A DNA stretch of 64,000 bases from JADKHR01 sp041917295 (lineage in GTDB: Bacteria > Elusimicrobiota > Elusimicrobia > FEN-1173): contig JAYRXX010000021.1 in the NCBI GenBank assembly GCA_041917295.1, forward strand, positions 124,001 to 188,000, written 5' to 3'. Position numbers and translations under genes: made by a program. Positions within the stretch are counted from its first letter, which is position 1, and each line of letters begins with the position of its first letter. Below are positions 9,598 through 17,856 of this stretch, in pieces. Below the pieces are notes generated by a model that was not told the DNA's origin, searched no databases, and saw only the letters and a list, made by a program, of their open reading frames with translations.

Positions 9598-10083
9598 TTA
9601 CGGCGCGGTTCCCGACTCTTTTTTCAACAGCAGTTCAGATTCTTGTTTGCCCGGTCCCATCACAACCACCGATTTTTCCTTCACCACGCACTGGAACCCT
9701 TCCACCGGCTTGCGTTTGGGATCGTAAATTTTTCCATTCTGAATAAGATAGGTCACGCCTTCCGACGTCCGCATAACGGCCCACCGTCCCGACGTCGTCT
9801 TTATAATTCCTTTGAGTTCCACGTTGGAGGGATTAAAAGGAGAAATGGGCTCAGCGGATGCCCGCGGCCCTTCGTACCCCAGGGACGCTCCCACCAGTGG
9901 GATAAACGGGTCCCGAAACCGGTCTCCCTTGAAAACATATACTGGAGCAACGGCGGGGGTGGACACCGCCACAGGTTCGTCGATCAACGAATCAGCCGCC
10001 TCTTCCCCGCGTACGGCGGGAGCAAGAAGCCCAAACCCGACCAACCCAACAGTTAACGTCCAATATTTTGCCATGGGGCTCAT
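9598..10083 (-). CDS. pilP: PilP-like pilus assembly lipoprotein/periplasmic protein
   Basis: A 161-residue exported protein with an N-terminal signal-like segment (YWTLTVGLVGFGLLAPAVRGE). The region about 50-150 fits PilP: FRDPFIPL, a proline/serine linker, then a beta domain with VELKGIIKTTSGRWAVMRT, TYLIQNGKIYD and VEGFQCVVKEKSVVVM. PilP binds PilN/PilO in the periplasm and links them to the PilQ secretin. There is no clear lipobox Cys, unlike classical PilP lipoproteins, so it may be soluble or anchored by its uncleaved N-terminus. Its ATG overlaps the pilO stop by four bases; a second in-frame ATG three codons on is equally plausible. The position between pilO and pilQ supports the call. 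Confidence 0.88.
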   Translation of the reverse strand: MSPMAKYWTLTVGLVGFGLLAPAVRGEEAADSLIDEPVAVSTPAVAPVYVFKGDRFRDPFIPLVGASLGYEGPRASAEPISPFNPSNVELKGIIKTTSGRWAVMRTSEGVTYLIQNGKIYDPKRKPVEGFQCVVKEKSVVVMGPGKQESELLLKKESGTAP

Positions 10084-10628
10084 CCGTTGTAAATGAATGC
10101 CAACAGGGTAAATGTACCTGTGACCGTTTGATTTTTCTTGGGATCGGCGCCCGCGTTTAGAATGAGATTTCGCGAGCTCAGAATCCGTTCTTGCTGTCCA
10201 ATGGCGGCAAGGAACTTGCCGATGGAATAAACGGATCCGCTGATGCTCATATCGATGGGAATCTCCGTGAATAGGTTAACGGCCTGATCCGTGCGGGGTG
10301 AAAACGATGTAAAGCGCACACCGCTTTTTTCCGCCAGGGTGGACACGGTGCGGATGATATCTTGGAGATTTTTGTCCCGAGGCAACCGCTTTTCCACCGC
10401 GGCCACCTGGACTTTCAATTCTTCCACACGTTTCAACAATTGGTCCAATTGATTGGCGGTAGCCCGAAGCCCCTGGATGCGGCCGTTGACGCTGGCCAAT
10501 TCCGCTTCCCGGTTTTGGATTTCGGCCTTGGTCGGTTTTAAGAGTTTCGTGGTGTAAACGTACCCAAACAAAACAACGGCGACCACCGCCATGGCCACCT
10601 GCTTTTGCTGTTCTTTGTTCAACGCCAT
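10080..10628 (-). CDS. pilO: Type IV pilus inner-membrane protein PilO
   Basis: A bitopic inner-membrane protein of 182 residues, close to the usual PilO length. One membrane segment (VAMAVVAVVLFGYVYTT, about 11-27) is followed by a coiled coil (about 35-85, rich in E, L and Q) and a ferredoxin-like periplasmic domain with LAEKSGVRFTSFSPR and SGSVYSIGKFLAAI. PilO pairs with PilN to form the alignment subcomplex joining the cytoplasmic PilM ring to PilP and PilQ. It begins two bases after pilN and overlaps pilP by four bases, so translation is probably coupled. Confidence 0.93.
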   Translation of the reverse strand: MALNKEQQKQVAMAVVAVVLFGYVYTTKLLKPTKAEIQNREAELASVNGRIQGLRATANQLDQLLKRVEELKVQVAAVEKRLPRDKNLQDIIRTVSTLAEKSGVRFTSFSPRTDQAVNLFTEIPIDMSISGSVYSIGKFLAAIGQQERILSSRNLILNAGADPKKNQTVTGTFTLLAFIYNG

Positions 10629-10629
10629 A

Positions 10630-11199
10630 TCAGTTGTCCGTCCGTCGGTAAGTGAAACTCATGGTAAACGAATAAACGGCGTTTTTGCCTTCGCCTTGTT
10701 CTTCCACGCGAATTTCCCCTAGATTCACGTTCTGGTAAAGGGTATTGGCCTGAAGCAGGTTCGTCAGCCAGTCGGCAATGGCGAAACTGCTTAACGCCTT
10801 GGCGTCGGCCGACACCGTCAAGCCATAAGAAGCATCGGTGCTCGTGGTGAGGCGGGTAAACCAAATGTCTCCCGGTAAAAGGGACATGAAATCTTCAAAA
10901 AATTTGGGGTAGGTCAATGTTCCTTTCAACAACTGTTGAATCACCGAGAACCGGGAACTCAAGGCGCTTTCTTGGGCCTGGTAGGATTTCACCTGGGCAT
11001 CGATGGCTTCATACTTCTGCAGTTCGGCTTGGGCCACCACCAGCTCTTTGGCCAACGATTTAGACCGGGCAAAAAGGGACCCGTAGTAAGCCATCAAAAC
11101 GACGAACGCCACCGCTCCCGCCGCGATTCCAACCACCTTAAGCTGTTGTTGGGCCCGGGCGGCATAAATTTCACGGGGAAGAAGGTTAATGCGGACCAT
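10630..11199 (-). CDS. pilN: Type IV pilus inner-membrane protein PilN
   Basis: A 189-residue bitopic protein starting MVRINLLPRE. The INLLP motif near the N-terminus is the known cytoplasmic peptide by which PilN docks in a groove of PilM. One membrane helix (about 22-42, VVGIAAGAVAFVVLMAYYGSL) is followed by a coiled coil (about 45-85) and a periplasmic fold ending in an antiparallel strand (YSFTMSFTYRR). It begins 11 bases after the pilM stop, and no strong ribosome-binding site precedes its ATG, so coupling to pilM translation is likely. Confidence 0.93.
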   Translation of the reverse strand: MVRINLLPREIYAARAQQQLKVVGIAAGAVAFVVLMAYYGSLFARSKSLAKELVVAQAELQKYEAIDAQVKSYQAQESALSSRFSVIQQLLKGTLTYPKFFEDFMSLLPGDIWFTRLTTSTDASYGLTVSADAKALSSFAIADWLTNLLQANTLYQNVNLGEIRVEEQGEGKNAVYSFTMSFTYRRTDN

Positions 11200-11210
11200 G
11201 GGGGCGGGGC

Positions 11211-12341
11211 CTAGCCCGCGTCTCCTTCCCGCCGAAGAGCCAACCCCACGGCCACAGCGAACAAAGGCCTTAACTCCGGGGCAATGGACTGGGCCCCGTC
11301 GATTCGCTGGAACGGGTCAAACGCTTCCACGGGCAAGCGAAGCTCTTGAGCCAAATAGTTCATGATGTTGCCCAACCGGGACGCGCCCCCCGACAACAAA
11401 ACCCGAGCCACCTGCCGGTCTTGTCCTTGGGACAAATAAAAATCAAGTGATCGCTGAATTTCCGCCAGAAGATCTTTCATGACCGGCATGATAACCGTGG
11501 ACATTTGAACAACTTCTTTGTTGGAATCGGCCAGGGCTTTTTCCCGTTCTTCGGGCGTGACTAACAATTGGGCACGGGCTTTCATCACTTCGGCAGCTTT
11601 CCCATCACACTGAAAGTTACGTTGCAACGCTTTTGTCACCGCGTTACCGGCGATAAACACGTCGCGAACCACTTTCGGAACCCCGTTTTCAACGATGATC
11701 ATGGACGTAACGAACGCGCCCATATGGACGATCAAAGCCGTTTCCTTCATGGAGGACCCAAACGCGGCTTCGTAGGCGTTTTGCAAGGCGAACGCGTCCA
11801 CATCGATCATCACCGGGGCCAGGCCCGCCTGGGTGGTGATGTCCACACGAGCATTGATAATGTCTTTCTTGGCCGCCACCAAAATGGTTTCCATCTTTTT
11901 TTGAGCGTCTTCGGTCACGTCCCCCAGGATTTGAAAATCCAGGTTGACTTCGGGAATGGAAAAGGGAATGTAGGGCTCGGCCTCGATCAAAATCATTTTG
12001 CTCAGGTCGTCCCGGGACATCTTGGGAAACTTGACGAACCGAACAATGACCGAGTTGCCGGACACCGACAACACGGCGTTTTTGGCAAGAGCGCCTTTTT
12101 GTTTTTTAACGTAATCTTTGAGCAGACCCACGGCCTGGGCCCGTCGTTCGGGAGCGGCCACGTCGGGACCCGCGTTGGAAAGAGGCAAGTGAGCGCACCG
12201 ATGCAATTTCCATCGGCCGCCACCGCCTTTGAGTTGGACCACTTTAATTGACGTGGACCCAAGATCAACGCCGATGGCGTCCTTGGACTTGAAGCGGAGC
12301 TTATCGAACCGAAGGTTCTTTAATGTTTCTTCAAGTTTCAT
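11211..12341 (-). CDS. pilM: Type IV pilus actin-like ATPase PilM
   Basis: Cytoplasmic actin/FtsA-like protein of 376 residues that anchors the pilus alignment complex by binding the PilN tail. It shows the phosphate-1 motif GVDLGSTSIKVVQL (about 24-37), a phosphate-2 region ALIVHMGAFVTSMIIVENG, and the adenosine element VARVLLSGGASRLGNI. This order matches the ASKHA fold and the COG4972 PilM family, at normal length. AAAGGCAC sits just before the ATG at 12341. It is first in pilMNOPQ and has its own promoter-like site 96-123 bases upstream. Confidence 0.95.
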   Translation of the reverse strand: MKLEETLKNLRFDKLRFKSKDAIGVDLGSTSIKVVQLKGGGGRWKLHRCAHLPLSNAGPDVAAPERRAQAVGLLKDYVKKQKGALAKNAVLSVSGNSVIVRFVKFPKMSRDDLSKMILIEAEPYIPFSIPEVNLDFQILGDVTEDAQKKMETILVAAKKDIINARVDITTQAGLAPVMIDVDAFALQNAYEAAFGSSMKETALIVHMGAFVTSMIIVENGVPKVVRDVFIAGNAVTKALQRNFQCDGKAAEVMKARAQLLVTPEEREKALADSNKEVVQMSTVIMPVMKDLLAEIQRSLDFYLSQGQDRQVARVLLSGGASRLGNIMNYLAQELRLPVEAFDPFQRIDGAQSIAPELRPLFAVAVGLALRREGDAG

Positions 12342-12436
12342 TCAGTGCCTTTCACTGGATGTCATCAACCGCGCCATCGGCCACGCTCTCCCGCAACCGG
12401 AAACGCGGATGGTTGTCGCACCGCCACGGCCCTATT

Positions 12437-12464
12437 TATATAGGTTAGATAGGATTATTGTCAA
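12437..12464 (-). promoter_or_regulatory. sigma70-type promoter of the pilMNOPQ operon
   Basis: On the minus strand a perfect -35 TTGACA (12459-12464) is separated by 16 bases from TATATA (12437-12442). It lies just inside the pilD-pilM intergenic space, pointing at pilM, and gives a leader of roughly 90 bases. The neighbouring bases (TTGACAATAA...TATATAAA) are almost the same as those of the promoter near 27.8 kb. Confidence 0.7.
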
Positions 12465-12473
12465 GGGTTTTTT

Positions 12474-13286
12474 TTATGGGCCCCAACCCAATCCCCACCA
12501 TTTCAAAAAAAATCCGGGCCACGCCCAATGGGCCCACGCCCCCGCCGCCAAAAAAGGACCGAACGGCAAATAGGTGCCCCACTCCATTTTCCGTCGAACT
12601 TTAAGGCCCATGAACACAGCGCTTCCCAAAACTGAGCCCAAAAACCAGCTGGTCAAAACGCCCGACCATCCCAAAAAGGCGCCGACGCCCGCCAACAATT
12701 TCACATCGCCACCCCCCAACGCTTCCCGCTTAAAAACGCGCCTTCCCATGACAGCCATAAGCCACGCGCTCCCAAACCCAACCCCGGCCCCCACAACCGA
12801 GGCGAGCGCTCGCGCAGGCCCGTTGTCGCCCAGACCCTCGTTAAGTGGGGACGCCACAATTCCCGCGCCCAGAAGACCCAGCGAAAAAATGTCGGGAATA
12901 ATCCGCCAGTCCAAATCGATGATGGATATCACCACGAGGATAAAGGTGAGAATAAGTCCAAACACCAAATGGGAGGAATTAGAGGAAAGAAAATAAACGA
13001 GGAGGAAAAGGGCCGCCATGAATAGCTCAATCAACGGGTAGCGAAACGAAATTTTTTCTTGGCACCGGCGGCACCGGCCTTTCAACCAACACCAGCTTAA
13101 TACGGGGATATTATCATACCAAGAGATCTCCCCGTGACACCGCGGACACCGGGATCGGGGAACCGCCACAGATCGCCCGCGGGGAACACGGTGAATGCAA
13201 ACATTTCCGAGACTTCCGATGGACAATCCCAATCCCGTTGCAAATACAATAAATTCAAGGAACCTCATGTTTTGAAAATCAATCAA
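12474..13286 (-). CDS. pilD: Prepilin leader peptidase / N-methyltransferase PilD
   Basis: Bifunctional membrane aspartyl protease of 270 residues that cuts the prepilin leader and methylates the new N-terminus. The cytoplasmic loop has the two CxxC pairs of the methyltransferase domain (CPRCHG about 42-47 and CRRCQE about 71-76). The catalytic aspartates are visible in SIIDLDWRIIPD (about 139-150) and GGGDVKLLAGVGAFLGW. About seven membrane helices follow. The chosen start is a TTG at 13286, placed six bases after AGAGGTG; an ATG at 13268 is possible but has no such site. It lies directly downstream of the pilin gene that it would process. Confidence 0.93.
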   Translation of the reverse strand: MIDFQNMRFLEFIVFATGLGLSIGSLGNVCIHRVPRGRSVAVPRSRCPRCHGEISWYDNIPVLSWCWLKGRCRRCQEKISFRYPLIELFMAALFLLVYFLSSNSSHLVFGLILTFILVVISIIDLDWRIIPDIFSLGLLGAGIVASPLNEGLGDNGPARALASVVGAGVGFGSAWLMAVMGRRVFKREALGGGDVKLLAGVGAFLGWSGVLTSWFLGSVLGSAVFMGLKVRRKMEWGTYLPFGPFLAAGAWAHWAWPGFFLKWWGLGWGP

Positions 13287-13313
13287 TTTTCACCTCTTTT
13301 AACCTCACAAAGC

Positions 13314-13347
13314 AAGAGGAGGGGGCCAACCCGCGCCCCCCCCTCTT
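13314..13347 (-). terminator. GC-rich hairpin between pilA and pilD
   Basis: Arms AAGAGGAGGGGGC (13314-13326) and GCCCCCCCCTCTT (13335-13347) pair with one A/C mismatch around an eight-base loop. On the minus strand only a weak T-run follows. It may be an attenuator or an RNA-processing or stability hairpin that lowers pilD expression relative to pilin, rather than a full terminator. Confidence 0.4.
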
Positions 13348-13374
13348 AGGTAATCTTAAGAAAACACCCTTTTA

Positions 13375-13827
<453 letters not shown>

Positions 13828-13881
13828 GATTGCGTTCCTCCCTGCCGGCGATCACATCCACCGGTTATTTTGAATGATGAA

Positions 13882-13910
13882 TGATTACCATACTGGGAAA
13901 TTCATGTCAA
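13882..13910 (-). promoter_or_regulatory. sigma70-type promoter of pilA
   Basis: Minus-strand TTGACA (13905-13910), a 17-base spacer and TAATCA (13882-13887) lie about 55-85 bases before the pilin start. No sigma54 GG-N10-GC site was noticed, although many proteobacterial pilA genes use one. Confidence 0.6.
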
Positions 13911-13975
13911 ATATACCACGAACTTCCCAGCGCTGTAAGTCTACCCCCGAAACGCCATCCGCGCAAGGACTTTTT

Positions 13976-15202
13976 TTAGCCCTGCTTACTGGCCAGGTTG
14001 CCCAACTCAAACATGGGCACGAACATGGCGATCACGATACCACCGATCAAAATGCCCATAAACACGATCACAATGGGTTCGATCATCGACGTAAGCCCTT
14101 TGATCGACTGTTCCACCTCTTGGTCGTAAAAGTCGGCGATTTTGTGGAGCATGATGTCCATATTCCCGGTTTCTTCACCGACTGAAATCATCTGAATCAC
14201 CATGGGCGGAAACACGCCGGACCGTTTCAGCGGCTCGGCAATCCGTTCGCCTTCCCGAATGGATTCTCGCGCGTCCATGATGGCCGCCTCAATGACTTTG
14301 TTCCCGGCGGTCTGGGCCACGGTTTCCATGGCTTGCAAAATGGGCACGCCGGATTTCACCAAGGTCCCCAAGGTGCGGGTAAATTTGGCCACGGCCACTT
14401 TGCGCAACATAACGCCAAACAAGGGAAGTTGCAAAATCCGGGTATCGAATATTTTTCGGCCACTCTCTGTTTTTAACCACTTTTTGAACAAGAAAAAAGC
14501 AATCACGGGAACGCCGACAAAAACATACCATTGATGTTGCAACGCCTCGGACAACCCGATCACGATCCGCGTCGGCAAAGGAAGTTCGGCCCCGAAACTG
14601 GAAAAAATTTCCTTAAACGTGGGGATCACCCCGACCAACAAGAACACCGTCACCAACGCGGCAATGGAGCTGACCACAATCGGATACATCATCGCGCCCT
14701 TTACTTTCAAACGCAGGGCTTCGGCGGATTCCAGATAAGCCGACAACCGTTCCAAGATAATGTCCAAAATGCCCCCCAGCTCGCCGGCGCGCACCATGGC
14801 CACATAGAGATCCGTAAACGCGTCAGGATGCTTTTTTAAAGCCTCCGCGATGGGTTGACCAGACTCGATGTCTTCTTTCACTTTCATTACAATCGCCTTA
14901 AACGGTTTGAATTGAATTTGTTCCGACAAAATGTTGAGCCCCGACACCAACGCCACACCCGCGCTGACCAGCGTGGAGAGCTGACGGGAAAACAACACGA
15001 TTTCCTTGGCTGGAATGCTGGGTTTAAAAAGGGGTAATTTTTTTATCGTATCCAACAACGACGGCTCTTTTTCTGTTATTTCCAGAACCACCATGCGTTG
15101 TTGGCGCAGCTGATCCACCGCGGTCCGTTGGTCGTTGGCTTCCACAACCCCGGCCACAGGGTTACCGCCGGAGGCCCGCGCTTTATAGGAATAAAGAGGC
15201 AT
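13976..15202 (-). CDS. pilC: Type IV pilus platform protein PilC
   Basis: Inner-membrane platform protein of 408 residues, the normal length, with two repeats of the T2SF/PilC domain. Each repeat carries the family pattern: FSRQLSTLVSAGVALVSGL (about 68-86) and FTRTLGTLVKSGVPILQAM (about 271-289). The first half ends in YPIVVSSIAALVTVFLLVGV, and the C-terminus has a long helix, IEPIVIVFMGILIGGIVIAM. PilC couples the PilB and PilT motors to pilin insertion and removal. It follows the REC/SGNH fusion gene by 18 bases and is separated from pilA by about 150 bases that hold the pilA promoter. Confidence 0.96.
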   Translation of the reverse strand: MPLYSYKARASGGNPVAGVVEANDQRTAVDQLRQQRMVVLEITEKEPSLLDTIKKLPLFKPSIPAKEIVLFSRQLSTLVSAGVALVSGLNILSEQIQFKPFKAIVMKVKEDIESGQPIAEALKKHPDAFTDLYVAMVRAGELGGILDIILERLSAYLESAEALRLKVKGAMMYPIVVSSIAALVTVFLLVGVIPTFKEIFSSFGAELPLPTRIVIGLSEALQHQWYVFVGVPVIAFFLFKKWLKTESGRKIFDTRILQLPLFGVMLRKVAVAKFTRTLGTLVKSGVPILQAMETVAQTAGNKVIEAAIMDARESIREGERIAEPLKRSGVFPPMVIQMISVGEETGNMDIMLHKIADFYDQEVEQSIKGLTSMIEPIVIVFMGILIGGIVIAMFVPMFELGNLASKQG

Positions 15203-15220
15203 GCTAAAACTCCTTTTGAA

Positions 15221-16741
15221 TCATCGGGATGGCCCGCCCGATTTCTCTCTCAGTACAACCGGTGCCAACCGATCGACCAACCGGCTCAACAACGAAACAA
15301 CCGGGTCGGCATCGCGAATGACGGAGGACTCATTCAGAGTTGTCGACCCCACCTGCGGAGGATTCCCCCGATCCAATGTCCACCGATGAAACATTATTTT
15401 TTGATCCCGCGCCACCTTTTCCGCTTCCCGAAACAAAACATCGTTATTGGAATCCACGGAATTTTCATGGGATTGGATTTTTTGGTGAACCATCAACTGA
15501 ATCCACCGAATTTCCGACAACGGTGGCAACACCCACCACCGGTGGCTCCCCAACCAGCGAAGCCCTTCCGACGACGGTTCGCCCTCCCGGCGGTTTTCGC
15601 ACAGCCACAGAATGGCTTCCGGCTTAAAATTGAGCCCCTGCCCCTTCATGTAATCCCACTGCTCCTGGGGTGTTAAAGCCCACAACCCGGCGTTAATCAC
15701 CTGATAGGGACCCGACTGCCCTTCATTTAATCGGTTCTCAAGCCGACGGGCCAATGTATCCGATTCTCGAACCCCCAACCCAAACACGGTGGTCCCCCCC
15801 AACAACAAAACGCGCCGAACGCCCGTTGGCGGCAATAGGGGAAAATCTTGTCCCCGCAAACCCCACTGGTTAAATTGGTAAACGGCCTTCCCGTCTTCCC
15901 AATAGGTAGGGCTGGTATTTTTTGGATTGTTCCACTGATATGGCAAAAACGAGTTGAACCGGCTTGACGGATAAACGGGCGGAACAAAAAAACGCTTTCC
16001 CAGCGCCGATTCGGCGGATCGGCTGGCCCATTCAGCCGCCCCAAAAAACACGCCCCCCGCAAAAACCGCCGCGCACGCTATTTTAAAAATCCCAAAGACC
16101 CACCGACCGATTCCTCCTTTCGACCGATCTTCCTCGGAACGAGGCCGCACCGCAACCTTTGGCTTTGCGGGAGCCGGAACCGGCTTTGGGAGCGCTTCCG
16201 GCAAAACAGTGTCGACAGAATCTCTTTTTGGTTCTTCCTCAATCGCGGGGGTCGCCTGTGGAGCCGAAGAAATTAGTGCGGGTGTAGGGGCGGCAATCGG
16301 CTCGGCTTCCGTGGCCGCAACGGGCCGAGAGCTCCCTTTCAATGCGGCTTCAATCATTTTCACCAGCTCGCTGGGTTTAAAGGGTTTATTTAAAAATCCG
16401 AACACGTTGGCTTCGGCCTTGATCAACTTTATCGTTGAGTCGTCAAAATTTTTTGCCGTCATAACGATGACGGGCACCTCTTTTGTTTGGGGAGCGCCTC
16501 GCAACAAGCGCACCACATCGTACCCCCCCATGTCCGGGAGGACCACGTCCAATAAAATAACCTGCGGTTGCGTCCAAACGGCCTTCTGCATGGCGGTTTT
16601 TCCGTTCAACGCCACGGCGACCTCAAACATATCAGACAGCCAGTCCTCGATCAACGAAGCGATGTCTTGTTCGTCGTCGACGACCAAGATCTTCGCCTTC
16701 GTTTCCGTTTTTAAATCGATGATTTTCGTTGTTTCGCCCAT
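15221..16741 (-). CDS. Membrane-anchored response regulator with periplasmic SGNH-like domain
   Basis: A 506-residue protein with an unusual order of parts. Residues about 17-133 form an intact receiver domain: acidic pair D22-D23, phosphoacceptor D65 (VILLDVVLPD), switch T95 (VIVMTAKN) and K119 (FLNKPFKP). A Pro/Ala/Glu-rich linker (about 138-208) leads to one membrane helix (about 213-236). The rest should be periplasmic and matches SGNH/GDSL-like proteins: FNQWGLRG (compare NxxGFRG), then VLLLGGTTVFGLGV (about 311-324), where the usual nucleophile Ser is Thr, and INAGLWALTPQEQ. No C-terminal DxxH is seen, so the domain is probably not a hydrolase. It is five bases after pilT and 18 before pilC, which ties it to pilus control. 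The domain reading is strong; the function is inference. Confidence 0.8.
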   Translation of the reverse strand: MGETTKIIDLKTETKAKILVVDDEQDIASLIEDWLSDMFEVAVALNGKTAMQKAVWTQPQVILLDVVLPDMGGYDVVRLLRGAPQTKEVPVIVMTAKNFDDSTIKLIKAEANVFGFLNKPFKPSELVKMIEAALKGSSRPVAATEAEPIAAPTPALISSAPQATPAIEEEPKRDSVDTVLPEALPKPVPAPAKPKVAVRPRSEEDRSKGGIGRWVFGIFKIACAAVFAGGVFFGAAEWASRSAESALGKRFFVPPVYPSSRFNSFLPYQWNNPKNTSPTYWEDGKAVYQFNQWGLRGQDFPLLPPTGVRRVLLLGGTTVFGLGVRESDTLARRLENRLNEGQSGPYQVINAGLWALTPQEQWDYMKGQGLNFKPEAILWLCENRREGEPSSEGLRWLGSHRWWVLPPLSEIRWIQLMVHQKIQSHENSVDSNNDVLFREAEKVARDQKIMFHRWTLDRGNPPQVGSTTLNESSVIRDADPVVSLLSRLVDRLAPVVLREKSGGPSR

Positions 16742-16746
16742 AATAT

Positions 16747-17823
16747 TTAGAACTGTGAAGAGCTCCCATTGGGTAAAAGTTTTCGCAACTCGTCCGGGTC
16801 CGGCGAAACGGCCAGGGCTTCCTCCGCCGCCACTTTTTGTTTTTGAACAAGCCCCAGCAACGATTGGTTCATGGTTTGCATGCCCACCCGGGCCCCGGTC
16901 TGCATCAGGATATAAATTTGCTCAAGCTTTTGTTCGCGAATAAGGTTACGCACCGCGGACGTCGCTATCAAAAACTCGCACGCCATCGCACGCCCCACCC
17001 CGGACGCGTGGGGCAACAACGACTGGCTGATAATGGCCTGAAGCGTCAACGACAGCTGGCTTCGGATTTGATCTTGCCGATCTGAAGCGAACGAATCCAA
17101 AAGGCGGTTGACACTGGAGGCCGCGTCGTTGGTGTGCAGGGTGGAAAAGACCAAGTGGCCTGTTTCCGCGATGGTGAGAGCGGCGGAGATGGTTTCCGGG
17201 TCGCGCATTTCGCCCACGAGAATAACGTCGGGGTCTTGGCGCAACACATATTTCAACGCTGACGAGAAACTGGGCGTGTCCCCCCCCAGCTCCCTCTGGT
17301 TGACAATTGATTGTTTGTGGGAATGAACATACTCGATGGGATCTTCCACGGTCACAATATGGCACCTGCGGTTTTCATTTATATAATCGATGAAACTGGC
17401 AATCGTGGTCGTTTTCCCAGATCCGGTGGGGCCGGTGACCAAAACCAACCCCCGGGGCAAATTGACCAGATCGATGATGGCGGGGGGCAGTCCGATTTCA
17501 TCAAATGACATAAACCGCGTCGGCACCGACCGCAACGCCGCCCCCACGGATCCCCGCTGGCGGAACACGTTCATCCGCACCCGGCCCAATCCTTTAATCC
17601 CGAAAGACACGTCCAGTTCGTTATCGGATTCAAACCGCTGTTTTTGAGCGTCCGACAAAAGGGAATAGATCAGCCGTTGGGACGTATCCGACGTCAGTTT
17701 TTCGAGGTTGGTTTGGATCAAAACGCCGTCAATTCGCAGACATGGCGCCACGCCCACCGTCATATGCAAATCCGACGCTTTTTTTTGGACCATTAATAAC
17801 AGCAAGTCGTTCATGTTGATCAT
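16747..17823 (-). CDS. pilT: Pilus retraction ATPase PilT
   Basis: Hexameric cytoplasmic ATPase of 358 residues that depolymerises the pilus and powers twitching. All motor boxes are standard: Walker A GPTGSGKTTT (about 131-140), Asp box VTVEDPIEY, Walker B VILVGEMRDPET and His box FSTLHTND. The N-terminal SDLHMTVGVAPCLRIDG segment and the later EFLIATSAVRNLIRE motif are typical of PilT. It starts 33 bases after pilB, and a REC/SGNH protein gene follows five bases after its stop. Its intact boxes contrast with the altered ones of the adjacent PilB. Confidence 0.96.
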   Translation of the reverse strand: MINMNDLLLLMVQKKASDLHMTVGVAPCLRIDGVLIQTNLEKLTSDTSQRLIYSLLSDAQKQRFESDNELDVSFGIKGLGRVRMNVFRQRGSVGAALRSVPTRFMSFDEIGLPPAIIDLVNLPRGLVLVTGPTGSGKTTTIASFIDYINENRRCHIVTVEDPIEYVHSHKQSIVNQRELGGDTPSFSSALKYVLRQDPDVILVGEMRDPETISAALTIAETGHLVFSTLHTNDAASSVNRLLDSFASDRQDQIRSQLSLTLQAIISQSLLPHASGVGRAMACEFLIATSAVRNLIREQKLEQIYILMQTGARVGMQTMNQSLLGLVQKQKVAAEEALAVSPDPDELRKLLPNGSSSQF

Positions 17824-17856
17824 AGTGTGTCTCCGTGTCGACCCAGCGCCGATCGG

